From: Rhodocyclaceae bacterium
GTDB lineage: Bacteria > Pseudomonadota > Gammaproteobacteria > Burkholderiales > Rhodocyclaceae
Length of the DNA: 64,000 bases
Assembly: GCA_018262775.1 (NCBI GenBank)
Contig: JADFDU010000044.1
Location: 62,001 to 126,000 of the forward strand
Reading direction: 5' to 3'
Part shown: one piece after another, positions 17,936 through 27,140 of the stretch
Layout: each line of letters opens with the position of its first letter
Numbering within the stretch: the stretch's first letter is position 1
The notes under the pieces: model-generated
The model's input: only the letters and a program-made list of their open reading frames with translations
Told to the model about the DNA's origin: nothing
Databases searched by the model: none
Translations under genes and position numbers: made by a program

Positions 17936-18256
17936 TCAGTACCCAAGCGAATGGTTGCCGAGATCGATGGTGAGGACGGCGCGGCCGATGGCGCTGGCCG
18001 CGGCGCGAACGAAGGTCTGCACCCAGGGGGTGGGTGCGGCGTAGGCCGTGTCCATCTGTGTCTTCGCCAGGCAGATGATCTTGTCGGCCAGCAGCAGTTT
18101 GCCGACGGGATTGGTGGGCACGCAACCGGCCGACGCGAACTCCTGCCCCAGCCATTCCCGCGCCTTGCTCGCATCCATGCCGACGAGATCGGCGTCAAGC
18201 AACTCGAACTCATGCCGTTCACCGTTGCCGGTGACGACCGTGACGTGGCAGCCCAT
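17936..18256 (-). CDS. conserved hypothetical protein
   Basis: 106 residues, ATG at 18256 with GGAG upstream. It starts MGCHVTVVTGNGERHEFELLDADLVGMD and contains three cysteines and a central alpha-helical stretch around SKAREWLGQEF; no known motif is apparent and no signal peptide. It stands alone on the minus strand between the lnt terminator and the divergent lipid-transport operon. Normal codon use suggests a real gene. Confidence 0.6.
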   Translation of the reverse strand: MGCHVTVVTGNGERHEFELLDADLVGMDASKAREWLGQEFASAGCVPTNPVGKLLLADKIICLAKTQMDTAYAAPTPWVQTFVRAAASAIGRAVLTIDLGNHSLGY

Positions 18257-18396
18257 TGCTAGCTCCGCATGTGTTGGAAGGGGAGAATGTTACCCCATCC
18301 CTCCTTCCTGCACAGTCGCAGTACCGACAATTGATTTATGACGCCCCGGACCGCTCCGGACTTGTGACCGCGACGTTCCCAGATTACGATTCGCCA

Positions 18397-19563
18397 ATGA
18401 CAAATGCTTTCGAATCGCCCGCCGCCGGCAAGGCGGGGCAGATGCTCGATATGCGCTATGTCGGCGGGGACGGTCTGCTGGTCGTCCTGTCCGGGCGCTG
18501 GTGTCTCGACCGGGCGCTGCCGTCGCGCGATGCCGTCGAGCAGGCGCTAAGCGAAGGCGTCGAAGACGTGCGCCGCCTGAAATTCGATGCAGCTTCGCTG
18601 GGCGCCTGGGATTCCGGGCTGCTCACCTTTCTGGCGGGGGTGCTCAAGGCCTGCGCTGCGCGGGGAATCGAGGTCGATCAGGACGGACTGCCCGAGGGCA
18701 TTCGACGCCTGCTAGCGATGGCTTTCGCGGTGCCCGAGCAGAAAGTGGCGAGGCGCAGCGGGCGGGATGCGAATCTTCTCGCGCGTGTGGGGACGGCAAC
18801 CATGAAGATGTTCCATGGCGCGCCGGCGATGCTGCGCTTCCTGGGTGAAATCACTCTGTCCTTCCTGCGCCTGCTTGGCGGGCGCGCCCGCTTCCGCGTC
18901 AGCGACATGTGGCTGGAGGTGGAGCAGGTCGGGCCGCGCGCGTTGCCCATCGTTTCGGTGATCAGCTTTCTGGTGGGACTCATCCTGGCCTATCTGGGGG
19001 CAGATCAGCTTCGTCTGGTCGGCGCACAGATATTCATTGCCGACCTGGTGGCGATCGGCATGGTGCGCGAGATCGGCGCGCTGATGACCGGCATCATCAT
19101 CGCCGGGCGCACCGGTGCGGCCTTTGCCGCGCAACTGGGCACTATGCAGGTCAACGAGGAGATCGACGCCTTCAAGACACTCGGTATCTCACCCATCGAT
19201 TTCCTAGTGCTGCCGCGCATGCTTGCCCTGATGCTGATGGTGCCGCTGCTGACGCTATACTCCGGCTTCGTCGGCATGCTGGCTGGGCTGCTGGTGTCGG
19301 TCTTCATCTTCGACATCAGCCTCTTCGAGTATTACAACGAGACCTTGCGCGCGCTGGAGCTGAAACATTTCTGGGTGGGTCTTTCCAAGGGGACGGTGTA
19401 TGGCGCCATGGTTGCCTTTGCCGGCTGCCTGCGCGGCATGAAATGCGGCCGCAGTGCCGAGGCGGTGGGCAAGGCGGCGACGTCGGCGGTGGTCACCGGG
19501 ATACTGCTCATCACCATCGCGGCGTCGGTGATGACCATCGTTTACTACCAGCTCGAGATCTGA
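18397..19563 (+). CDS. MlaE-family ABC permease with N-terminal STAS-like domain
   Basis: 388 residues from the ATG at 18397; the frame is open back to 18256 but that would overlap the divergent gene's start. Residues about 8-120 look like a STAS/MlaB-type domain (LLVVLSGRWCLDRALPS...), and residues about 140-388 are the MlaE permease with DLVAIGMVREIGALMTGIIIAGRTGAAFAAQLGTMQVNEEIDAF, the family hallmark. It forms the membrane part of an MCE lipid transporter with the two following genes. The STAS-permease fusion replaces the separate mlaB of E. coli. Confidence 0.9.
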   Translation: MTNAFESPAAGKAGQMLDMRYVGGDGLLVVLSGRWCLDRALPSRDAVEQALSEGVEDVRRLKFDAASLGAWDSGLLTFLAGVLKACAARGIEVDQDGLPEGIRRLLAMAFAVPEQKVARRSGRDANLLARVGTATMKMFHGAPAMLRFLGEITLSFLRLLGGRARFRVSDMWLEVEQVGPRALPIVSVISFLVGLILAYLGADQLRLVGAQIFIADLVAIGMVREIGALMTGIIIAGRTGAAFAAQLGTMQVNEEIDAFKTLGISPIDFLVLPRMLALMLMVPLLTLYSGFVGMLAGLLVSVFIFDISLFEYYNETLRALELKHFWVGLSKGTVYGAMVAFAGCLRGMKCGRSAEAVGKAATSAVVTGILLITIAASVMTIVYYQLEI

Positions 19564-19566
19564 ACC

Positions 19567-20316
19567 GTGGAAGTCGTTCCGCACATCGAGGTACGCGGCC
19601 TGAGCATGGCCTACGGCGAATTCGTCGTGCAGCGGGATCTGGCGTTCAGGGTGAACCCGGGCGACATCTTCGTCATTATGGGCGGCAACGGCTGCGGTAA
19701 GACTACGCTGATGCGCGCCCTGACCGGCTTGCAGCGCCCTGCCAGCGGCACGGTGCTCTATGGCGGGGAGGACTTCTGGAACGCGGCACCGGAAGACCAG
19801 GAGCGCCTGCAGCGCCGGCTCGGCATCATGTTCCAGGGTGGTGCGCTATGGAGTTCGCTCACCCTGGCGGAAAACGTCGCCCTGCCACTCGCCGAGTATG
19901 TCGACCTGTCCCCGTCCCACATCGCCGAAATCGTTTCTTTCAAGCTGGCTCTGGTGGGACTGGCCGGCTTCGAGGATTTCTATCCCTCCGAGCTTTCCGG
20001 CGGCATGAAGAAACGCGCCAGCCTGGCGCGAGCCATGGCGCTCGACCCGGAAATCCTCATCATCGACGAGCCGTCCTCCGGTCTTGACCCGCTGACGGCG
20101 CGCCGGCTCGACGACCTGATTCTGGAACTGCGCGACAGCCTCGGCGCGACCATCGTTGTCATCAGCCACGACCTGGCCAGCATCCTTACTATCGGCAGCG
20201 ACTCGATCTATCTCGATGCCGAAACACACACCATGATCGCCACCGGCAACCCGCGGCAGGCCCTTCAGTCGGGTGATGCGAAGGTGCGACATTTTCTTAC
20301 ACGGGGAACCGCATGA
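19567..20316 (+). CDS. MlaF-like ABC transporter ATP-binding protein
   Basis: 249 residues, GTG start three bases after the permease stop. Walker A GGNGCGKTTLM, Q-loop MFQGGALWSSLTLAENVALPL, signature LSGGMKKRASLARAMALDPEIL and Walker B IIDEPSSGLDP are all intact. The LSGGM(K/R)KR signature is characteristic of MlaF/Mkl ATPases. It powers phospholipid movement by the MCE complex. Its stop overlaps the start of the MlaD-like gene (ATGA). Confidence 0.93.
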   Translation: MEVVPHIEVRGLSMAYGEFVVQRDLAFRVNPGDIFVIMGGNGCGKTTLMRALTGLQRPASGTVLYGGEDFWNAAPEDQERLQRRLGIMFQGGALWSSLTLAENVALPLAEYVDLSPSHIAEIVSFKLALVGLAGFEDFYPSELSGGMKKRASLARAMALDPEILIIDEPSSGLDPLTARRLDDLILELRDSLGATIVVISHDLASILTIGSDSIYLDAETHTMIATGNPRQALQSGDAKVRHFLTRGTA

Positions 20317-21329
20317 GCAGAAGAGCTGATCCCACCCTCATCGGCGCCTTTGTGCTCGGCGCAGTTGTGCTGGCTGTCGTGACTATCCTGCTGGTTGCCG
20401 GCGGCGAATGGTTCCGCGAGCGAAGCCGGCACGTTCTTTATTTCGAAGGGGCGGCGCACGGCCTGCAAGTGGGCGCGCCGGTGGTGTTCCTCGGCGTCAA
20501 GGTGGGCACTGTCAAGCATATCCAGCTCGGGCTCGATGAGTCCAGTCACGAATTCGTCGTCCCCGTCACCATCGAGGTCGAGCCGCATGTCGTGCGCGGT
20601 CGAGGCGGCGAGCAGATCGATCTGCGGGATCGCGAGACGGTCGGCAGGCTGGTGCAGCGAGGCTTGCGAGCGCGCCTGAGAATGCAGAGCATCCTCACCG
20701 GACAGCTCTATGTCGACCTCGATTTCTATCCCGACAAGCCGGCGCGCTTCGTTGCCACCGACCCCGACATCCGCGAGATTCCGACCATCCGTACCACTGT
20801 GCAGGAATTGACGACCAAGCTGCAAAGTTTTCAGATGGACAAGTTCCTCGACGATGTAGCGGCTATCGGCGAGGCCCTGAACCAGGCGCTCAGTTCTCCA
20901 GAAGCGCGCAATCTGCCGCTCAGACTGGACGCGACGCTGAAGCATCTAGAGTCGCTGGCCGCGCAGTTCGACGCCAAGAGTGGCCCGATCCTGAATGAGA
21001 CGCGCGCCAACCTGCGGGAGATGCGTAAGGCGCTGGTGGCGGCGCAGTCGGCCATGGCCCGCCTGGAAGCTGCGGCGGATCGCGTCGGTACGCTGGCCGG
21101 TGCCGACTCCAACCTGGTTCGCAGCCTGACGCGGGCCAGCGATGAACTGGCCGGTGCGGCCAGGGCGGTGCGCGGCCAGACAGAGTCGGAGTCGCCGACG
21201 GTGCAGAACGTGAATCAGACTTTGAAGGAAATTACGCGCGCCGCCGAGGCCCTGCGCAAGCTGGCGGAGCTGTTGGAGCAGCAGCCGGATGCCATCCTGC
21301 GGGGCAAGCGCAAGGTCGATAATCCCTGA
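20313..21329 (+). CDS. MlaD/MCE-domain protein of lipid transporter
   Basis: 338 residues. One N-terminal membrane helix (about 10-30) is followed by an MCE domain (about 38-115; YFEGAAHGLQVGAPVVFLGVKVGTVKHI) and a long helical C-terminal region with coiled-coil character (about 150-330). Longer than E. coli MlaD and more like a PqiB/LetB-type single-MCE protein with a needle-forming tail. With the permease and ATPase it makes a three-gene importer or exporter of lipids; the lipoprotein or periplasmic shuttle (MlaA/MlaC or PqiC) is not encoded next to it. Confidence 0.9.
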   Translation: MSRRADPTLIGAFVLGAVVLAVVTILLVAGGEWFRERSRHVLYFEGAAHGLQVGAPVVFLGVKVGTVKHIQLGLDESSHEFVVPVTIEVEPHVVRGRGGEQIDLRDRETVGRLVQRGLRARLRMQSILTGQLYVDLDFYPDKPARFVATDPDIREIPTIRTTVQELTTKLQSFQMDKFLDDVAAIGEALNQALSSPEARNLPLRLDATLKHLESLAAQFDAKSGPILNETRANLREMRKALVAAQSAMARLEAAADRVGTLAGADSNLVRSLTRASDELAGAARAVRGQTESESPTVQNVNQTLKEITRAAEALRKLAELLEQQPDAILRGKRKVDNP

Positions 21330-21361
21330 AGCGGCAGCGACTCGACCGGGTAAAGCCTGTA

Positions 21362-21381
21362 AAATCGCGCTTTTGCGATTT
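21362..21381 (+). other. small hairpin in the glyQ leader
   Basis: AAATCGC at 21362-21368 pairs with GCGATTT at 21375-21381 around a GCTTTT loop, 14 bases before the glyQ ATG. It could affect translation initiation; it may equally be chance. Confidence 0.3.
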
Positions 21382-21395
21382 CTCCCAGCCGTTTC

Positions 21396-22313
21396 ATGCC
21401 CACGTTTCAAGAAATCATCCTGCGCCTGCAGGCATTCTGGGATAAACAGGGCTGCGCGCTGCTGCAGCCCTACGACATGGAAGTCGGCGCCGGCACCAGC
21501 CATACCGCCACCTTCCTGCGCGCGCTTGGCCCCGAGCCGTGGAAGGCCGCCTACGTGCAGCCCTCGCGTCGGCCCAAGGACGGCCGCTACGGCGAGAACC
21601 CCAACCGCATGCAGCACTACTACCAGTACCAGGTGGTGCTGAAACCCGCGCCGCAGAACATCCTCGAACTCTATCTCGAGTCGCTGAAGGCGCTCGGTTT
21701 CGATCTCAGGCAGAACGACGTGCGCTTCGTCGAGGACGATTGGGAGAACCCGACGTTGGGCGCCTGGGGCCTGGGCTGGGAAGTGTGGCTGAACGGCATG
21801 GAGGTGACGCAGTTCACCTACTTCCAGCAGGTTGGCGGCATCGACTGCAAGCCGATCACCGGCGAGATCACTTACGGCCTCGAGCGGCTGGCGATGTATC
21901 TGCAGGGCGTCGAGAATGTCTTTGACCTCGTCTATGCGCCCGGTCTCAAGTACGGCGATGTCTTCCACCAGAATGAAGTCGAGCAGAGCGCCTACAACTT
22001 CGAGCACAGCGACGTCGATTTCCTGCTCGGCGCGTTTGGCGCCCACGAGAAGCAGGCAAAGCATCTGATGGAACAGCAGCTCGCGCTACCTGCCTACGAG
22101 CAGGTACTCAAGGCCGCGCACACCTTCAACCTGCTCGACGCCCGCGGCGCGATTTCCGTCACCGAGCGCGCTGCCTACATCGGCCGCATCCGCAACCTGG
22201 CGCGCAGCGTGGCCAGGAGCTACCTCGACAGCCGCGCTCGCCTCGGATTCCCGATGGCGCCCAGGGCCTGGGCCGACGAAGTGCAGGCCGAACTGGCGAA
22301 GAGGGCGGAGTGA
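21396..22313 (+). CDS. glyQ: glycyl-tRNA synthetase alpha subunit
   Basis: 305 residues. The start [20 protein letters not shown] and the motifs [23 protein letters not shown] and [25 protein letters not shown] are the class II aminoacylation core of the alpha2beta2 enzyme. It forms glycyl-adenylate and charges tRNA-Gly with the beta subunit encoded immediately downstream, with one base between the genes. Confidence 0.97.
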   Translation: MPTFQEIILRLQAFWDKQGCALLQPYDMEVGAGTSHTATFLRALGPEPWKAAYVQPSRRPKDGRYGENPNRMQHYYQYQVVLKPAPQNILELYLESLKALGFDLRQNDVRFVEDDWENPTLGAWGLGWEVWLNGMEVTQFTYFQQVGGIDCKPITGEITYGLERLAMYLQGVENVFDLVYAPGLKYGDVFHQNEVEQSAYNFEHSDVDFLLGAFGAHEKQAKHLMEQQLALPAYEQVLKAAHTFNLLDARGAISVTERAAYIGRIRNLARSVARSYLDSRARLGFPMAPRAWADEVQAELAKRAE

Positions 22314-22314
22314 G

Positions 22315-24417
22315 ATGACTGCGAAGAATCTGCTCGTCGAACTGTTCGTCGAGGAACTGCCGCCTAAGGCTCTGGAGCAATTGGGTGAAGTTTTTGCCGA
22401 TAAGATCATCAATCACCTTGCTAAGGCCCAGTTGATAACGAGGGCCTCTGTTACGAGCGCTATGGGCAAAAAAGAGTTTGCTAGCCCAAGACGCCTCGCA
22501 GTGTTTGTACCCGACGTTGAGCAGCGTGCAGTCGACAGGCCAGCGCAACAAAAATTAATGCCAGTAGCTTTTGGGCTAGATTCAGAAGGAAAACCGACGC
22601 CAGCACTATTGAAAAAACTTGCTACGCTAGGCGTTGATGCATCAGTTGTTTCCTCGCTCAAGCGGCAAATGGAAGGCAAGACTGAAACTCTGTTCCTCGA
22701 TAGCGTCATCTCCGGCGCGACCCTCACCGAGGGCTTGCAGGCAGCGTTGGAAGCCGCGCTCGACAGTCTGCCCATTCCGAAGGTGATGAGCTACCAGTTG
22801 CAGGACGGCTGGACGAGCGTCAAATTCGTCCGCCCTGCGCATCGGCTGGTGGCGCTGCACGGTGCCGACGTCGTGCCCGTATCCGTGCTGGGCCTCGAGG
22901 CCGGCCGCGATACGCAGGGCCACCGCTTCGAGGCAGCCCATCCTGTCGTGTCGATTCGCGATGCCGATTCTTATGCGCAGCAGATCGAAGCGGAGGGCGC
23001 AGTGATCCCGGGCTTCGACGCGCGCCGTGCCGAGATATCACGGCAACTGCGGGTCGCCGCGGCAAAGGAGGGCTTGCAGCCCATCGATGATGAGACGCTC
23101 CTCGGCGAGGTGACGGCGCTGGTCGAACGCCCGAACGTGCTGATCTGCCAGTTCGAGGAGGAATTCCTCGAGGTGCCGCAGGAATGCCTGATCCTGACCA
23201 TGAAGGCCAATCAGAAATACTTCCCGCTGCTCAAGGACGGCAAGCTGACGAACAAATTCCTCGTCGTCAGCAACATTCGCCCGGACGATCCGGGCGCGGT
23301 GATCGGCGGCAACGAGCGCGTGGTGCGTCCGCGGCTGGCCGACGCCAAGTTCTTCTTCGACCAGGATCGCAAGAAATCGCTGATGGACCGCATTCCCGGT
23401 CTCGCCAAGGTGGTCTACCACAACAAGCTTGGCACCCAGGGCGAGCGCGTTGAACGGGTTGCCGCGTTGGCGCGCGCAATCGGCCACAAGCTGGGTGGCG
23501 AGACGCTCGCGAATCAGGCCGACCGCGCCGCCGTGCTGTCGAAGGCCGACCTACTGACCGACATGGTCGGCGAGTTCCCCGAGCTGCAGGGCATCATGGG
23601 CCGATACTACGCGCTGCACGACGGCGAACCCGTCGAGATCGCCGACGCCATCGAGGACCATTACAAGCCGCGCTTCGCCGGCGACGAATTGCCCCGTGGG
23701 CCGGCCGGTTTATGCGTTGCGCTGGCCGACAAGCTGCAAACATTGGCCGACATGTTCGGCATCGGACAGTTGCCCACCGGCGACAAGGACCCTTTCGCCC
23801 TGCGTCGCCATGCACTGGGCGTCATTCGCATGCTGATCGAGCGGGACCTGTCGCTCGACCTGATGTGGCTGTTCCAGGCAGCGAATCTCGCCGACGACAA
23901 GGTGATCGGGCAGCTAGCTGAATTCATTTACGAGCGTCTCGCCGGCAGTCTGCGTGAGCAGGGTTATTCGGCACTCGAGGTGGATGCCGTCCTCGGTTTG
24001 GCACCGCAGCGACTCGGCGACATCCCGAAGCGGCTTGCCGCTGTGCGCGCCTTCGCCGCCCTGTCGGAAGCGGCCAGCCTCGCCGCCGCCAACAAGCGCG
24101 TCGGTAACATCCTGAAGAAAGTCAGTGGCGGCGTGACGGCGAAGGCGGACCCGGCACTGCTCAGCGAGCCGGCCGAGATCGCGCTGCATGCCGCGCTGGC
24201 CGGGGTCAAGGCTAAGGCCGATGCCGCCTTCGCGCAGGGCGACTACACGGCATCGCTGCAAGCGCTGGCGGCACTGAAGGGGCCGGTCGACGACTTCTTC
24301 GACCACGTCATGGTGAATGTCGACGATGCCACTTTGCGAACCAATCGCCTCGGCCTGCTCGCCATCCTGCATGCCGCCATGAACCAGGTCGCCGACCTGT
24401 CCAGGCTCTCCGCATGA
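22315..24417 (+). CDS. glyS: glycyl-tRNA synthetase beta subunit
   Basis: 700 residues, full length. N-terminal LLVELFVEELPPKALEQLGE, the HD-type region around GIMGRYYALHDGEPVEIADAIEDHY and the C-terminal DALR-like tRNA-binding part (about 590-690; DDFFDHVMVNVDD) are present. A segment near the 5' end (about 22375-22695) is visibly less GC-rich and uses codons such as TTA, CTA, GCA and ATA that are rare in the flanks; the reading frame and alignment to the family remain intact. The stop overlaps the gmhB start (ATGA). Confidence 0.96.
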   Translation: MTAKNLLVELFVEELPPKALEQLGEVFADKIINHLAKAQLITRASVTSAMGKKEFASPRRLAVFVPDVEQRAVDRPAQQKLMPVAFGLDSEGKPTPALLKKLATLGVDASVVSSLKRQMEGKTETLFLDSVISGATLTEGLQAALEAALDSLPIPKVMSYQLQDGWTSVKFVRPAHRLVALHGADVVPVSVLGLEAGRDTQGHRFEAAHPVVSIRDADSYAQQIEAEGAVIPGFDARRAEISRQLRVAAAKEGLQPIDDETLLGEVTALVERPNVLICQFEEEFLEVPQECLILTMKANQKYFPLLKDGKLTNKFLVVSNIRPDDPGAVIGGNERVVRPRLADAKFFFDQDRKKSLMDRIPGLAKVVYHNKLGTQGERVERVAALARAIGHKLGGETLANQADRAAVLSKADLLTDMVGEFPELQGIMGRYYALHDGEPVEIADAIEDHYKPRFAGDELPRGPAGLCVALADKLQTLADMFGIGQLPTGDKDPFALRRHALGVIRMLIERDLSLDLMWLFQAANLADDKVIGQLAEFIYERLAGSLREQGYSALEVDAVLGLAPQRLGDIPKRLAAVRAFAALSEAASLAAANKRVGNILKKVSGGVTAKADPALLSEPAEIALHAALAGVKAKADAAFAQGDYTASLQALAALKGPVDDFFDHVMVNVDDATLRTNRLGLLAILHAAMNQVADLSRLSA

Positions 24418-24947
24418 AGCTCGTCATCCTCGACCGCGACGGCGTCATCAACCGCGACAGTGACCAGTTCATCAAGTCGCCCGAGGAGTGGCTGCCCTTG
24501 CCCGGCAGCCTGGAAGCCATTGCCCGCCTGACGCAGTGGGGCTATCGCGTCGTGGTGGCGACCAACCAGTCCGGCGTCGGGCGCGGCTTGTTCGACATGG
24601 GCACCCTCAACGCCATCCACGACAAGATGATCAAGGCGGTGGCGCTCGCCGGCGGACGCATCGATTCCATCTTCTTCTGTCCGCATGCGGCGGATTCGAC
24701 CTGTGACTGCCGCAAGCCGCGTCCGGGCATGCTGCGTGAAATCGCCATGCGTTACAACGCCGACCTCAAGGGGGTGCCGGCGGTGGGCGACAGCCTGCGC
24801 GACCTGCAGGCTGCCGCTGCCGTGGGCGCCCAGCCCATCCTCGTGCTGACCGGCAAGGGCGCGAAGACGCACGACCATCCCGACCTGCCGCGCGAGACGC
24901 TGGTGTTTCCCGACCTTGCCGCCGCTGCGGCGCACCTAGCGGCATGA
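24414..24947 (+). CDS. gmhB: D-glycero-beta-D-manno-heptose 1,7-bisphosphate 7-phosphatase
   Basis: 177 residues. HAD-superfamily motif I is LVILDRDGVINRDS; the zinc-binding loop is CPHAADSTCDCRKPRPGML, which is specific to GmhB; motif IV is GVPAVGDSLRDLQAA. It dephosphorylates heptose bisphosphate in ADP-heptose synthesis for the LPS inner core. It is overlapped at both ends (ATGA with glyS and with the acyltransferase gene), so it belongs to the glyQS operon. Confidence 0.95.
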   Translation: MKLVILDRDGVINRDSDQFIKSPEEWLPLPGSLEAIARLTQWGYRVVVATNQSGVGRGLFDMGTLNAIHDKMIKAVALAGGRIDSIFFCPHAADSTCDCRKPRPGMLREIAMRYNADLKGVPAVGDSLRDLQAAAAVGAQPILVLTGKGAKTHDHPDLPRETLVFPDLAAAAAHLAA

Positions 24948-25726
24948 GCATGGCGAAATCTCCCGCACGCACGCCAAGCCTGGCGATCATCGTTCGCTCG
25001 GCCCTCTTCATGCTGCTGCTGGTGATCATCACGCCGCCCTATGCGCTGCTCGTCATGCTCTGCTTTCCGTTGCCGCATCGCCTGCGCCGGCAATCGGTCG
25101 TGCCCTGGGTCACCATGGCGACCTGGCTGATCAAGCATCTGCTGCGCATCGACTATAGCGTCCTGGGGCGGGAGAACATACCGGACCGCCCTTCCGTGAT
25201 CCTCGCCAAGCACCAGTCGGCGTGGGAAACCATCGTGCTGCAGATGATCTTTCCGTGGACGCTGTTTGTCTGGAAGAGCGAGTTGAAACGGCTGCCGTTT
25301 TTCGGCTGGGCGCTGGCGGCGACCCCCATGATCTCGATCGATCGCGCCGGCGGCAAGGAATCGCTCAGGCAACTGGTGGAGCAGGGACGGATGCGCCTCA
25401 GTCAGGGGTATTGGGTGATCATTTTTCCGGAAGGCACGCGTACTCCGGTCGGCACCTATCGCCGCTACAAGATCGGTGGCGCCCATCTGGCCGTGGAAAC
25501 CGGCGCGCCGGTCGTGCCGGTGGCACTCGATTCCGGCGAATTCTGGAGTCGCAGGGCCTTCATCAAGCATCCCGGCACGGTCACCGTGAGCATCGGCCCG
25601 GCCATTGACCCGGCCGGGTTGACGGCGGAAGATGTGAATACGCGCGCCGAAGCCTGGATGGAAGACGAAATGCGCCGCATTTGCCCGCACCGATATGAGC
25701 GTGATTCAACCCGAACTCCAGCTTGA
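24944..25726 (+). CDS. 1-acyl-sn-glycerol-3-phosphate acyltransferase family protein
   Basis: 260 residues with one or two N-terminal hydrophobic segments (about 20-45). PlsC-family blocks are AKHQSAWETIV, where the usual HX4D is HX4E, ISIDRAGGKESLRQL, and FPEGTRTPVG. It should acylate lysophosphatidic acid at the sn-2 position or a related lysolipid at the inner membrane. It overlaps gmhB by four bases and the next gene by about 32 bases, showing tight operon packing. Confidence 0.88.
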   Translation: MSMAKSPARTPSLAIIVRSALFMLLLVIITPPYALLVMLCFPLPHRLRRQSVVPWVTMATWLIKHLLRIDYSVLGRENIPDRPSVILAKHQSAWETIVLQMIFPWTLFVWKSELKRLPFFGWALAATPMISIDRAGGKESLRQLVEQGRMRLSQGYWVIIFPEGTRTPVGTYRRYKIGGAHLAVETGAPVVPVALDSGEFWSRRAFIKHPGTVTVSIGPAIDPAGLTAEDVNTRAEAWMEDEMRRICPHRYERDSTRTPA

Positions 25727-26399
25727 CCTGCCGCTCGGCGGTAGCCCGCCGGACGCCCCGGGTGGGCAGTTTTCCCTTCAATTGAACGATCAACCCCTGC
25801 CTTTCCGCCTGCGCCGCTCGCGCAGTCCGAATCTGAGCATGGTCGTGGATGAACAGGGTCTGCGGGTGAGCGCCCCGCGCGGCATGACCCTGCCGCAGAT
25901 CGAACAGGCCGTTCGCGAGGGGAGCCGCGCCATCGCGGGCAAACAGGACAACAAGTTGTCGCTGCCCATTCGCTGGCAGGACGGTGCACGTTTTCCCTTC
26001 CTCGGCAGTGAAGTCGTGCTGTGCCTGAGTGGAGAGCACGACAGGATCGAATTGCGCGACGGCACCCTGCATCTGCCCCTGCCACCGCAAGCCGTGGAAA
26101 AACAGATCAAGGACAGTGTTCAGGGTTGGCTGCAGATGCAGGCACGGCGGGTCATCGAAGCCCAATTGGAAGCCGCCTGCGCGCGTATGGGCATGGTGAA
26201 GCCTTCCTGGCGCGTGTCCTTTGCTGCGGGCGCCTGGGGTGCCGTCGATGCGGACGGAAGCCTGCGCCTCTCATGGCGGCTTGTGCATATTACGCCGGAA
26301 GCGATCGGCACCGTGGTGAACCGCTTCCTGGCGCAACTCGAGACGTCCGCCAGGGCGCCGCAGTTATGGGAAGACGATGCCGCGCCTCTTCCAGCTTGA
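25695..26399 (+). CDS. YgjP-like (DUF45) protein lacking the metallopeptidase active site
   Basis: 234 residues. The fold signature is clearly that of the YgjP/DUF45 family: FRLRRSRSPNLSMVVDEQGLRVSAPRG near the N-terminus and LRLSWRLVHITPEAIGTVVNRFLAQLE near the C-terminus. The zinc motif HExxH is absent: where the next gene has VVAHEMAHL this one has VVNRFLAQL, and the conserved WGSC is WGAV. It overlaps the acyltransferase gene at its start and the active paralogue by 23 bases at its end. Likely a pseudo-enzyme produced by tandem duplication; a structural or regulatory role is possible. Confidence 0.8.
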   Translation: MSVIQPELQLDLPLGGSPPDAPGGQFSLQLNDQPLPFRLRRSRSPNLSMVVDEQGLRVSAPRGMTLPQIEQAVREGSRAIAGKQDNKLSLPIRWQDGARFPFLGSEVVLCLSGEHDRIELRDGTLHLPLPPQAVEKQIKDSVQGWLQMQARRVIEAQLEAACARMGMVKPSWRVSFAAGAWGAVDADGSLRLSWRLVHITPEAIGTVVNRFLAQLETSARAPQLWEDDAAPLPA

Positions 26400-27126
26400 A
26401 CTGCCGCTGTTCCGGCGAGCCGCGCCACCTGCGGAGCAGGTGCGGCATATCCAGCTCGGCACGCGCATCGTCGACTATCGCCTGATCCGCTCGAGTCGAC
26501 GCACCCTGGGCATGACCATCGACCAGCGCGGATTGCGCGTCGGCGCATCTCCGCGCACTTCACTGGCTGATATCGAGCGCTTCCTGCACCAAAATACCGC
26601 CTGGGTACTGAAGAAACTCAACGAGTGGCACGGGCATGGCGCGCGTCATCTGGCGATCTGCGAGGGGGCGTTGGTGCCGGTGCTGGGCGAGAATTGCGTG
26701 GTACGCATCGAGTCGGGCGCCAACCGCGTGCACTGGAACGGGCAGGTGTTGATCCTGCGGGCACGAGCGGATGCCGACCTGCGGCAACTGGCGCGTCGCG
26801 CGCTGCGCACTCGCGCGCTCGATCTGGTCAGGGAACGGGCCGCGCATTACGCCGAAAAACTGCATCGCCCGCTGCCGCGTATGGCCCTTTCCAACGCGCA
26901 GACGCGCTGGGGCAGTTGCAGCGAGAAGACCGGTATCCGCATTTCGTGGCGCCTGATCCATGCGCCGCCGCGACTACTGGATTACGTCGTGGCGCATGAA
27001 ATGGCGCATCTCGTCGAAATGAATCATTCGCCGCGTTTCTGGTTGGTCGTGGAACGGCTTTGCCCGGACTATCGCGCAGCGCGTGACGAACTGCGGCGGC
27101 TGGCCGCGACCTGCCCGCAAATATAG
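26377..27126 (+). CDS. YgjP-family M48-like metal-dependent hydrolase
   Basis: 249 residues. The intact zinc site is [20 protein letters not shown] (HExxH plus downstream His), preceded by [29 protein letters not shown]. Family members are predicted zinc peptidases; the substrate is not established. No signal peptide, so cytoplasmic. The start lies within the end of the degenerate paralogue. gloA follows after 14 bases. Confidence 0.9.
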   Translation: MPRLFQLELPLFRRAAPPAEQVRHIQLGTRIVDYRLIRSSRRTLGMTIDQRGLRVGASPRTSLADIERFLHQNTAWVLKKLNEWHGHGARHLAICEGALVPVLGENCVVRIESGANRVHWNGQVLILRARADADLRQLARRALRTRALDLVRERAAHYAEKLHRPLPRMALSNAQTRWGSCSEKTGIRISWRLIHAPPRLLDYVVAHEMAHLVEMNHSPRFWLVVERLCPDYRAARDELRRLAATCPQI

Positions 27127-27140
27127 GCACTGGAGGCCTC

